From NCBI GenBank assembly GCA_964441505.1, contig CAYTUV010000028.1, positions 1-45,634 on the forward strand: a stretch of 45,634 nt of DNA. Reading direction: 5' to 3'. Position numbers and translations under genes: made by a program. The stretch's first letter is position 1. Each line of letters opens with the position of its first letter. The stretch comes from Fen-1258 sp964441505 (GTDB lineage Bacteria > Bacteroidota > Ignavibacteria > Ignavibacteriales > Melioribacteraceae). Positions 25,325-34,223 of the stretch are shown piece by piece. The notes under the pieces are model-generated. The model was not told the DNA's origin, searched no databases, and saw only the letters and a program-made list of their open reading frames with translations.

Positions 25325-28300
25325 ATGCATCGAAAGATTTTTTACTTTTTGCTATTTCTAGTTCTTTGTCCTGTACTAATCAATGCAGGAACAAAGGGTA
25401 GAATCAAGGGAAAAGTAGTCGATTTGCAAACGGGCGAAGCCATGATTGGAGCCAACGTAACTGTCGTTGGAACATCAGCTGGTAATAACACAGATGCAAG
25501 CGGCGAATTCCTAATTCAAAATTTGGACCCAGGTACATATACACTTAGATGTTCATACGTGGGCTACCAAACTATTACAATTTCAAATGTCAGAGTAAAC
25601 GCTGATATTACATCGTTCCAAAATTTCGAATTACCTAGTCAAGATATTCAAGTTGGAACTGTAACAATTACAGCTCAGAAACCAATTATTCAGAAAGATA
25701 ATACAAACGCCGTTCGCATTACCACCGGTGATGATATGTCTGCGCTTCCTGTCCGCGGGTTCAACAATTTTCTTACTTTAACAGCAGGTGTATCTACCAA
25801 TAATAATGAAATACATATGCGTGGCGGACGTGCTGATGAAGTTGGTTACTATATAGAGGGTGTTTCTGTTAGAAATCCGCGCGGTGGTGGAAGATCCGTA
25901 ACTATTTCGCAGGACGCAATTGAAGAGATGCAAGTTCAGTCCGGTGGTTACACTGCAGAATTTGGCGGCGCCAACTCCGGTATGGTTCGCTCTACATTTA
26001 GAAGCGGCGGCTCGCAGCTTAAAGCAAGTTTAGAATATATTACAGATAACATTACATTCAAGAGTGCTTCAAGTGCCTTCGACGGAAAGAAAACTCCTTT
26101 TGGAACTTACTGGCTTGGTCAGGATGAGACCAGTTTTTCTTTAAGCGGTCCTCTTTTTGACCAAAGAATTAAATTCTTTGCCAATCTTAACTACCAGTTT
26201 AGTAGGAACGGTTTTGCTAACGGATTACCGGCTGGAGTTATTGATCAGCCAGATATTAATCTTGGACTGATCTGGGATCCAAATGTTCCTGCGGCTTCAA
26301 GAGATACAGTTAATTTTGTACTTAATAATGGACCTAGGCCTAAATCAGCAACAAAATATTATACGGCAACCGGTACGTTGAACTTTGACCTAAAACCTCT
26401 CATGTTCAGACTTTCCGGTTCATATTTTATTGATGAAAATAATTTTAATGCTACAGCTGGTCTTAGAACTCTTGGTTTTGGAAGCACTACTTTTGATCTT
26501 TTTAATGACCGTCCTGGTCAATATCAGGCGCATAATGGAACTGCTAACTTGAAGATGACCCATGTTCTCAGTCCAAGTTTGTTCTATGAATTAAACGCCG
26601 GTATTGTTAGAACAGATTACGCTGAGCAGGATCCATACTTGTTGGATGACTACTGGCATTATGGAGATAGCGTTGCCAACGCTGCTGTAGGTTACGTATG
26701 GAACAGAACTCCTCAGGATATTGCACGCAGAGTATATGGCCGTTTTGTAACCCCGCGACCGATGGCTGTATTTGATTGGGGATTTAACCGTACAGGTGCT
26801 GTAAATGCAACTTACCAGAAGAATGAAACCAATTCACTTTCATTTGCCGGTGCACTAAACTGGTTACCTAATAAATATCACACTATTAAGATTGGTGGCG
26901 ATTACCAGAACTGGACATACAGAAATTACGCTCCATTCAACGCAATTGGCCCTACTACAGTTGCCATCCGTCTATTTAACAACCTGGCTAATAATCCAAC
27001 TAATTTAAACGAAGATCAAATTAAGACCGATATTCTTAGAAACGGCGGTGCTTCAATTTATGGGTATGATTATGCCGGTAATAAAAATGACGGAACAGAT
27101 GATATCTTCCATGCTGCGCACAAGCCGGTATTCGCTTCTGCATTCTTTACAGATAAAATTGAGTACGAAGATATTATCTTAAACGTCGGATTACGTTACG
27201 ACTACATAGATATTGACAACTTACAAATGATCGATGTAACCAGGCCCGATTATTCTATCAATAAAACCGATAACTCGTTACTTGCATCCGGTTGGGAAAA
27301 AGTACCAACTTTTAGTGCTGTTAGTCCACGTATCGGTATCTCATTCCCGGTTACAGATAAAACGGTTTTCCATGCACAGTATGGAAAATTCATTCAGCAG
27401 CCCGATTTGAATGAATCTTACGTTGGTTACGATTATTACGCATATCAGATGACAACAGGATTCTTCTTTCAAAACATGAGAGGTCCTGGATTAAGACCAA
27501 CGAGAACCACACAATATGAATTAGGTTTCTCACAGCAGATAGCTGATTTTATGTCTTTCGATATTACCGCATACTATAAAGACATTAAAGATCTGGTTCA
27601 GATGGTTCCTGCGCCTGTTAATATTGCATCGGGATATACAAATTATTATTTAAGATCAAATGTGGATTTCGCAACAACAAAGGGTATCGAAATTGCATTC
27701 AATATGAGAAGATTCCAGAGATTACAGTTTAATGGAAGTATGTCATTCCAGGATGCTAAAGGAACAGGTTCATATCCAAATTCAAGCCGCGGTATTGTTG
27801 GCGCTCCTGTTGTTGCCGGTCAGCCATATACACCAAAGAATATTGCGCCCCTTGAATTTGATAGACCATTTTCGTCTAACTTAAACATCGATTACCGTTT
27901 TGGCGATAATGATGGACCGGGAGTACTTAACAATTTTGGTATCAATTTGTTAATTATTTACCAAAGTGGCCGTCCATTTACAAGAGCTGTTGGTAACGCG
28001 GCATCAGTTGGTATTTCCCAAGTGAATTCCGGCGATTCTCGTTTCAGAAGTCCAGTTGAACCATTAGGATCTTCACAGATGCCTGATTTCTTTAATTTGG
28101 ATCTGAAAGTTGATAAGTCTTTCTCATTATTCGATAGATTAAAAGCTACAGTCTATGTAACAGTTACTAATTTGTTGAATACAAAGAACGCTACAGAGGT
28201 ATACTTATTAACCGGCACTAACACTGACGATGGATATCTTAGTAATCCAACAACCTTACAACAACGTCTTGCAACAGATGGCCAGACATACGTCGATATT

Positions 28301-28378
28301 TATAGATTAAATCTCGAACGTAACGGTTTATGGAACAATATGCGTCAGATTAGGTTAGGCATCAGATTAGATTATTAA
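25325..28378 (+). CDS. TonB-dependent receptor with carboxypeptidase-like N-terminal domain
   Basis: A 1017-residue outer-membrane receptor. A signal peptide (1-21) precedes a CarboxypepD_reg-like beta domain (about 24-110; GRIKGKVVDLQTGE and GTYTLRCSYVGYQ). A plug domain follows (about 120-230, with the PVRGFNNFL and MRGGRADEVGYYIEG blocks). The rest is a beta-barrel ending in an aromatic-rich last strand (IRLGIRLDY). The family imports substrates using TonB energy. AAGGAG lies 7 bases before the ATG. It is followed by a T9SS-sorted protein and a PorV barrel in one operon. No SusD partner is present, so it is not a SusCD pair. Confidence 0.9.
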   Translation: MHRKIFYFLLFLVLCPVLINAGTKGRIKGKVVDLQTGEAMIGANVTVVGTSAGNNTDASGEFLIQNLDPGTYTLRCSYVGYQTITISNVRVNADITSFQNFELPSQDIQVGTVTITAQKPIIQKDNTNAVRITTGDDMSALPVRGFNNFLTLTAGVSTNNNEIHMRGGRADEVGYYIEGVSVRNPRGGGRSVTISQDAIEEMQVQSGGYTAEFGGANSGMVRSTFRSGGSQLKASLEYITDNITFKSASSAFDGKKTPFGTYWLGQDETSFSLSGPLFDQRIKFFANLNYQFSRNGFANGLPAGVIDQPDINLGLIWDPNVPAASRDTVNFVLNNGPRPKSATKYYTATGTLNFDLKPLMFRLSGSYFIDENNFNATAGLRTLGFGSTTFDLFNDRPGQYQAHNGTANLKMTHVLSPSLFYELNAGIVRTDYAEQDPYLLDDYWHYGDSVANAAVGYVWNRTPQDIARRVYGRFVTPRPMAVFDWGFNRTGAVNATYQKNETNSLSFAGALNWLPNKYHTIKIGGDYQNWTYRNYAPFNAIGPTTVAIRLFNNLANNPTNLNEDQIKTDILRNGGASIYGYDYAGNKNDGTDDIFHAAHKPVFASAFFTDKIEYEDIILNVGLRYDYIDIDNLQMIDVTRPDYSINKTDNSLLASGWEKVPTFSAVSPRIGISFPVTDKTVFHAQYGKFIQQPDLNESYVGYDYYAYQMTTGFFFQNMRGPGLRPTRTTQYELGFSQQIADFMSFDITAYYKDIKDLVQMVPAPVNIASGYTNYYLRSNVDFATTKGIEIAFNMRRFQRLQFNGSMSFQDAKGTGSYPNSSRGIVGAPVVAGQPYTPKNIAPLEFDRPFSSNLNIDYRFGDNDGPGVLNNFGINLLIIYQSGRPFTRAVGNAASVGISQVNSGDSRFRSPVEPLGSSQMPDFFNLDLKVDKSFSLFDRLKATVYVTVTNLLNTKNATEVYLLTGTNTDDGYLSNPTTLQQRLATDGQTYVDIYRLNLERNGLWNNMRQIRLGIRLDY

Positions 28379-28408
28379 TGGTATATTTTAATTAAAGGAG
28401 AAAGCAAA

Positions 28409-31400
28409 ATGAAATTAATAAAATTTAGCTTTTATCTTATCCTCTCTCTGATTCTTTTGAGCTCCAGCGCGATTGTTAGGGCCGAAGGAGTTGATGGAAA
28501 AAAAGGTAAAGTGCTTAATAAGACGACTGGCACTCCAGCAACGACTAAATTCAATATTAATAATATCTCTACATTCTTTACCAACGATGGTGCATCTGAC
28601 CTTTCGGTTACGGGTGATTCCGGATTCCAATTCCCAATCGGTAGCGGTAAGACAGTGTTTTATGAATCCGGCTTCTTATATGGCGGATACGTAAATGCAG
28701 AATGGCGGGTTGGTGGCTCTACATATAGTCGTGGTCAGGTACCAGGAAGAATACTTCCGAATGGATTAGGCGAAGGAGATTTACCTCACGTGAGAATCTA
28801 CAGAGTACGTAGAGACTATAAAGATCCACAGGCAGATTATAGCAAAGAAATATCGGACGAAGGTTTAACACAGGCCCAAATTTATTCTCAGTATGATAAA
28901 GACTGGGCTGAATGGCCGGCAATTTACGGCGCTCCGTTCGAAGATAAGAACAATAATAAAACTTATGAACCGGCAGTAGACATTCCCGGTGTTCCGGGTG
29001 CAGATCAGACAATCTGGTTTGTATGTAACGATACCGATCCAACCACAGCTCAGAAACTTTACGGCTCTGTTGGTCTTGGTATTGAAATGCAGGCAACCAT
29101 CTGGGGCTACAATCAGCAAAGCGCTCTTGGTGATGCTTTATTCAGAAAATACACAATGATCAATAAAGGAACGGCTAAAGTTGACAGCTGTTATGTTAAC
29201 ATGTGGTCGGATCCTGATCTTGGCGGCGACGCCGGTGATGATTTTGCCGGTTGCGATACGTTGTTAAGTCTGGGATTCATTTATAACGGTGATGATTCCG
29301 ATCCATCTTACGGGCAGTTCATACCCTCATCAGGATTCGATTTTATGCAAGGTCCTTTGATTAAGGGAGCTGCAACAGATAGAGCAGTTTTCAAGGGCAA
29401 ATACAGAACCGGTTATAAAAATATGCCTATGACAGCATTCTATTTATTTACACAAAGTGTTCCAAACTATACCGACCCACGTCTGGGTGAATATGCTCGT
29501 GGTGCGTTGCAAGTTAGAAACTGGATGCAAGGAAAGGTTGGTCCTTTAGGAACACCTTTCATTGATCCTCTAACAGGCAGAAGATCGATGTTTTTTACAC
29601 CTGGCGATCCTGTAACAGGTAAAGGCTGGGTAGATGGAATTCTATTTCCTAAACAAGATAGACGTATTGGCGCGGTTTCCGGTCCATTCACTTTGGCTGT
29701 AGGGGATACGCAAGAAGTAGTAGTTGGACAGCTTGCTGCAGGTGGTATTGCACCTATAGGTAGAATTGGTGCGGTCGCTAAATTAAAATTCCAGGATGCT
29801 CAGGTTCAGACAGCTTATGATAACTTATTTGTTGTTCCATCTTCTCCAAAACCGCCAATTGTTGCTATTGATCCTGTTACTAAAATTGGTAAAGCTACAG
29901 AAATGGACAAACAATTAATCATCACCTGGGGAGATGATGCTGCATCTGTGAAAGATATTGAATCTTATAACGCACTTGGTTACAAATTCGAAGGTTATGT
30001 AGTTTATCAATTACCACGACTTAATGCCCAGCTTAATGAGGCTAAAGTTATAGCTACATACGATCTTACATCAGATCCCGGTTTAATTTTAAGTGCATCT
30101 TTCGATCCTGCTACAAATAGTGTTACAAAAACTCCTGCTAAGTATGGTACAAACAGCGGCATCTCGAGAAGTATTAGAATTAATACAGATGCTATAAGAG
30201 GCGGAATACCTCTTGCAAACGGTACTGAATACTATTTTGTAGTATCTTCTTACGTAGCTAACGTAAATTTGGATGTTGTTCCAAATACACTTGAAAGTCT
30301 TTCTGCAAGAATTGTGGCTACTCCTCATGCACCGAATCCGGGTACTTCGTACCAGGCAACACCTGGTCAGGTTATAACAGCTACAAATTCTGCGACTGTT
30401 AAAAGTGATGGTAGTGTAGTAGCTACTGTTATAGATCCGTCTAAAGTTACAGGTGCTTCCTACAGTGTTACAATTACGAACAATCCAGCTGGCGGTATCT
30501 TTTGGAATTTGAAACGCGGAACAACCACATTGTTAGCAAACCAGACAAACATTTCCGGCGATAATAACTATCTGATTACAGACGGTCTGCAAGTTAAGGT
30601 TGCCGGCCCGCCAGTTAGCGGATACAAAGATGAAGCAAGCGGCGGCTTTGCAGTTGTAGCTGGTGCCAGAAGATGGACACAATTATATGGCGATGGTTTG
30701 CACTGGGAAGGATGGAGAGGGGTTGTTGGTTGGATGAGTCCCGCAGCTTACTTTAGCGGTCTTCCAATGACTGTGCCATCCACTGAAGTAAGACATTTGC
30801 TATTTAAGGGTGGAAAAGTTACAAACAATCAGAGTTTTGCACCTGTTTTTGATAATACTGACGTAAACGTTTCTTACGGTTACCGTTATATGAGAGCCCC
30901 CGGTAATCCTGCTAATCCAAAATTTGCACCTTACATCAAAGTTCCTACTTCCGGCAGTTACGGATTCCAGGAATATGTTCAGAATCTTCCATTCTCAGTT
31001 TGGAATATTGATGATCCAGCAAATCCAAAGAGATTAGCAGCTGGATTTCTTGAGAATAATGTGGCTAACGGTTTAGTTGATGGGAAGTATTGGCCGGCAG
31101 TTTATTCGGAATTGGAAGCTATTCCTACAGATAACACCGCTACCGGAGGGCCAAGAGAATGGTTATTCATTTTTGATGATCCATACACCGGCGCAACAAC
31201 GGATGCTAAATATACTGCACCTCCTATGACTACTAATACTGCTGCCCGAATAGTTTGCTGGGCAACCTGGAATAGAAGAGATGCTAGTCCTTGGGTAGGC
31301 GCAGATCAATGGGCGCTTTATGCTAATAAGCCGCTTAATCCATCGGATGTATTCTCATTCACAGCTCCAACAGTTACAACAGGAAATCTAGATCTTGCTA

Positions 31401-31726
31401 AGTCAGAAGTTGAAAAGATTACAGCATTCCCCAACCCATATTATGGTGTAAACCCAAGAGAAGTAAATAAATATCAACGTATGGTAACATTCAGTCATCT
31501 ACCCCAAGTTGCTACCTTGCGCATATTTAATTTAGCTGGACAGCTAGTTCGGGTACTTCAGAAGAATTCTCCCAGCCAGTTTACAACCTGGGATCTTGTA
31601 AATGATAGTTCTTTCCCTGTTGCTAGTGGATTATATATAGTTCACATCGATATGCCTGAATTAGGTACAACAAAAATCGTTAAACTAGCAATAATTCAAG
31701 AACAACAGATTCTTGATCACTTCTAA
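28409..31726 (+). CDS. Large secreted protein with T9SS type A sorting domain
   Basis: A 1105-residue protein exported by a signal peptide (1-25) and then by the type IX system. The last 90 residues have the type A C-terminal domain pattern: FPNPYYG, LRIFNLAGQLVR, a central Trp-Asp, then GLYIVHI and KIVKLAII. The N-terminal part has acidic clusters that look like calcium sites: EDKNNNKTYEP near 178-188 and SDPDLGGDAGDDFAGCD at 267-283. The middle part (about 490-640) contains fibronectin-III-like strands. No enzymatic motif is visible, so a surface structural or binding role is most likely. Gene start follows a GGAG and the neighbouring receptor by 30 bases. Confidence 0.82.
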   Translation: MKLIKFSFYLILSLILLSSSAIVRAEGVDGKKGKVLNKTTGTPATTKFNINNISTFFTNDGASDLSVTGDSGFQFPIGSGKTVFYESGFLYGGYVNAEWRVGGSTYSRGQVPGRILPNGLGEGDLPHVRIYRVRRDYKDPQADYSKEISDEGLTQAQIYSQYDKDWAEWPAIYGAPFEDKNNNKTYEPAVDIPGVPGADQTIWFVCNDTDPTTAQKLYGSVGLGIEMQATIWGYNQQSALGDALFRKYTMINKGTAKVDSCYVNMWSDPDLGGDAGDDFAGCDTLLSLGFIYNGDDSDPSYGQFIPSSGFDFMQGPLIKGAATDRAVFKGKYRTGYKNMPMTAFYLFTQSVPNYTDPRLGEYARGALQVRNWMQGKVGPLGTPFIDPLTGRRSMFFTPGDPVTGKGWVDGILFPKQDRRIGAVSGPFTLAVGDTQEVVVGQLAAGGIAPIGRIGAVAKLKFQDAQVQTAYDNLFVVPSSPKPPIVAIDPVTKIGKATEMDKQLIITWGDDAASVKDIESYNALGYKFEGYVVYQLPRLNAQLNEAKVIATYDLTSDPGLILSASFDPATNSVTKTPAKYGTNSGISRSIRINTDAIRGGIPLANGTEYYFVVSSYVANVNLDVVPNTLESLSARIVATPHAPNPGTSYQATPGQVITATNSATVKSDGSVVATVIDPSKVTGASYSVTITNNPAGGIFWNLKRGTTTLLANQTNISGDNNYLITDGLQVKVAGPPVSGYKDEASGGFAVVAGARRWTQLYGDGLHWEGWRGVVGWMSPAAYFSGLPMTVPSTEVRHLLFKGGKVTNNQSFAPVFDNTDVNVSYGYRYMRAPGNPANPKFAPYIKVPTSGSYGFQEYVQNLPFSVWNIDDPANPKRLAAGFLENNVANGLVDGKYWPAVYSELEAIPTDNTATGGPREWLFIFDDPYTGATTDAKYTAPPMTTNTAARIVCWATWNRRDASPWVGADQWALYANKPLNPSDVFSFTAPTVTTGNLDLAKSEVEKITAFPNPYYGVNPREVNKYQRMVTFSHLPQVATLRIFNLAGQLVRVLQKNSPSQFTTWDLVNDSSFPVASGLYIVHIDMPELGTTKIVKLAIIQEQQILDHF

Positions 31727-31743
31727 AAGATGGGAGAAAAAAA

Positions 31744-32769
31744 ATGAAAAAAATATATTTAAAATTATTTATGCTGATTCTTGCTGCCAGCACTGTATTT
31801 GCAGATGGTGGAGTTAGAAATGGTACGGGCGCTGCATCGCAGCTCTTAATACCTGTTGGCGCCAGAGGAATCGCAATGAGCGGTTCTACACTATCCGGCT
31901 CGAGCGGATTAGAGGCTTTGTATTGGAATCCTGCTAACTTAGGTATTGAAGGAGGAACAAATGTAATGGTTTCCTATATGTCTCACATTGCAGATATAGG
32001 CGTTACATATTTCGGTGTTTCAACAAGCATGGAAGGGTTCGGTACTATTGCTGTAACTTTGAAATCGTTAGGTATTGGAAGTATTAATGTTACCACAGTT
32101 GAAAACCCTGATGGAAACGGACAATCATTCAAACCAACATTTATGACTCTTGGTTTAACTTATTCAAGAATGTTGAGTGATAGAATTTCCGTTGGAGTAA
32201 CAATGAACTATATTTCTGAAAAATTAGATCTTGTTAGTTCATCAGCAGTTGCATTCAATTTTGGTGTAACATACAGAAACCTAGCCAATATCAATGGTTT
32301 TAATTTAGCTATGGTATTAAAGAACTTCGGTCCTCAAATGAGATATGACGGATCCGGTTTGTATTTGTTAGCCACTCCCGGTGGTCTTGAAAGAGGAGAA
32401 GCAACATATAAAATGACCGCTGCTGCATTTGATCTGCCATCTACACTTGAGATCGGATTAAGCTATAACTATAATTTCAACGCATCAAATTCACTTCAAC
32501 TTGATGGTACTTATCAGAACAGCAACTACTACGCAGATGAATATAAAGTCGGATTAGAATATAGTCTGAACAATATGTTTTTCATTCGTGGTGGTTATGC
32601 TTATACTCCTAGCTTTGCTGATAACACAGATTACAATATTTATGGAATTACCGCAGGAGTTGGACTTAAGTACGATTTAAGCGGTACATCATTAAAGGTT
32701 GATTATGCTTTTAGACAAACCAAATTCTTCGATAATAATCATGTTATCGCAATTCAATTTGGTCTATAA
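31744..32769 (+). CDS. PorV/PorQ-family outer membrane protein
   Basis: A 341-residue barrel with a signal peptide (1-20). The N-terminus RNGTGAASQLLIPVGARGIA, then SGLEALYWNPANLG, is the signature of the PorV (LptO-related, UPF0164) family, which acts as a shuttle for type IX cargo to the attachment complex. The remaining sequence alternates aromatic and polar residues as beta strands, ending with a FGL barrel terminus. It is the last gene of the receptor/cargo/PorV operon and is followed by a strong terminator. It may be a dedicated PorV for the upstream cargo (inference). Confidence 0.85.
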   Translation: MKKIYLKLFMLILAASTVFADGGVRNGTGAASQLLIPVGARGIAMSGSTLSGSSGLEALYWNPANLGIEGGTNVMVSYMSHIADIGVTYFGVSTSMEGFGTIAVTLKSLGIGSINVTTVENPDGNGQSFKPTFMTLGLTYSRMLSDRISVGVTMNYISEKLDLVSSSAVAFNFGVTYRNLANINGFNLAMVLKNFGPQMRYDGSGLYLLATPGGLERGEATYKMTAAAFDLPSTLEIGLSYNYNFNASNSLQLDGTYQNSNYYADEYKVGLEYSLNNMFFIRGGYAYTPSFADNTDYNIYGITAGVGLKYDLSGTSLKVDYAFRQTKFFDNNHVIAIQFGL

Positions 32770-32797
32770 GAGTATTTCTTCCTAGAGATCTTATGAG

Positions 32798-32820
32798 CCC
32801 CGCCAACCGGCGGGGTTTTT
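32798..32820 (+). terminator. Rho-independent terminator after the PorV gene
   Basis: CCCCGCC (32798-32804) pairs with GGCGGGG (32809-32815) around an AACC loop and is followed by TTTTTTATTTT. This is the clearest terminator in the window and closes the TonB receptor/T9SS/PorV operon. Confidence 0.92.
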
Positions 32821-32821
32821 T

Positions 32822-33259
32822 ATTTTAAATTTGTTATCCTTGCCTGCTGAAAAATACGTTTGTATTTTAACCATGTAATTATTTGCAGAGATTCATTTTA
32901 AACTAAATTCGGCTGGGTAATTATTAAGTCACCTTACGCAAGGTGTCATTCTGAACGGAACGAAGTGGAGTGAAGAATCTCAGATTTGAGCAAAGAAGAA
33001 GTTTTCAGATTCTTCCCCCGATAAATCGGGGTCAGAATGACAAATAATAATGTCTTTGCGTAACATCAATTATTAATATAGTTTTTTCTGCACAGGGAGG
33101 ATTTTTAACCTGATCGCGGGGTAAAATCGAATTGAAGTTTTATTGTTTGTTAATAGTGAATCGACGTCATCTGAGCAGAAATACTATTATTATCAAACAC
33201 TAAAGCGGTTTCAAGAAAGAATCAATAATTTTCATAATTCTATACGAGTGAAATTCAAA
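32822..33259. other. Intergenic region with a nested inverted-repeat element
   Basis: No gene is supported in this 438-base gap. From 32934 to 33063 lies an element with three nested inverted pairs: TTACGCAA/TTGCGTAA (32934-32941, 33056-33063), TGTCATTCTGA/TCAGAATGACA (32944-32954, 33032-33042) and GAAGAATCT/AGATTCTTC (32972-32980, 33007-33015). It contains a perfect inner hairpin CCCCGAT/ATCGGGG (33016-33031). This is a MITE-like or mobile intergenic repeat; sequences of the type TGTCATTCTGA with GAAGAATC are common intergenic repeats in related genomes to my recollection. AGGGAGG at about 33096 has no start codon at useful distance. Confidence 0.7.
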
Positions 33260-34120
33260 ATGAAAACAACACTTACTAATTCAATATTATTTTTATTTAT
33301 TATTCTTTTAGTCGGCACTTCATCTTTTGCTGCAAAATTAGAAAAGGTCAAGTCTAAAGATGGAGTGGAAATTGCATACGAAGTAAATGGTACAGGAGAA
33401 CCTGCTTTAGTATTTGTTCATGGGTGGTGTTTAGATAAATCTATTTGGGAAGATCAGGTGAAAGTATTTTCCACTAAGTATAAGGTAATTACAATTGATA
33501 TGGCAGGGCATGGTAAATCCGGTGCAAACAGAAAAAACTTTACAATGAGAGCATTCGGAGAAGATATACACTCTGTAGTTAATAAGTTGAAATTGGATAA
33601 AGTGATATTGATTGGACATTCGATGGGCGGAAAAATGATTCTCGAAGCTGCAAATTTATTAGGTAATAAGGTTATTGGTTTGATAGGGGCCGATACATTT
33701 CAGAAATTTGATGCGGGTGAATCAGCAGATCGAGCCGAAAAATTTTTATGGACATTTAAAGATAATTTTGCTGGAAGCACAAGATCATATGTTGAGGCAT
33801 TGTTCCTCGAAACCTCTGATAAGGCTTTAGTAGAACGAACAATAGAAAAGATGACATCAGCGCCGCAAAAAATTGCTTTAGATGTTTTAAAAAATTCATA
33901 TAGATACAATTCAATTGAAGCTGTAAAAAACCTGCTAATACCAATAGTATCGATAAATTGCGATAAATTCCCGGTCAAGTTGGACGAAAATATTAAGGTT
34001 GCAAAAATTTTCAAAGTTAAGAAAATGCATAATGTAGGTCATTTTATAATGCTCGAGGATCCGAAGCGCTTTAACCAATTACTCGAAGAATCAATAGAAG
34101 AAATTGTAAAGAAAGGGTAA
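33260..34120 (+). CDS. Secreted alpha/beta hydrolase
   Basis: A 286-residue alpha/beta-hydrolase-fold enzyme with a signal peptide (1-24, ending in SSFAA), so it acts in the periplasm or outside. HGW at 54-56 forms the oxyanion-loop region, S121 in GHSMGG (119-124) is the nucleophile, and the C-terminal GHFIMLEDPKRF carries the likely catalytic His. The acid is probably the Asp in INCDKFPVK. I start at the ATG at 33260, which begins the signal peptide; the 39 upstream codons in frame are not protein-like. Substrate unknown. Confidence 0.85.
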   Translation: MKTTLTNSILFLFIILLVGTSSFAAKLEKVKSKDGVEIAYEVNGTGEPALVFVHGWCLDKSIWEDQVKVFSTKYKVITIDMAGHGKSGANRKNFTMRAFGEDIHSVVNKLKLDKVILIGHSMGGKMILEAANLLGNKVIGLIGADTFQKFDAGESADRAEKFLWTFKDNFAGSTRSYVEALFLETSDKALVERTIEKMTSAPQKIALDVLKNSYRYNSIEAVKNLLIPIVSINCDKFPVKLDENIKVAKIFKVKKMHNVGHFIMLEDPKRFNQLLEESIEEIVKKG

Positions 34121-34223
34121 TCGTCAAAAATGGGTGATAATTTATATGGGTTGATAATAGAATTACTTATCATTAAATAGATTTCGCAAAAATTTATAAG
34201 ATCAATAAAGAGGACTCAAATTT

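Noticed and set aside
34152..34172. AT-rich hairpin TGATAA/TTATCA before the GWxTD gene
   Set aside because: Six AT-rich pairs with a nine-base loop would be unstable; an operator role cannot be supported.
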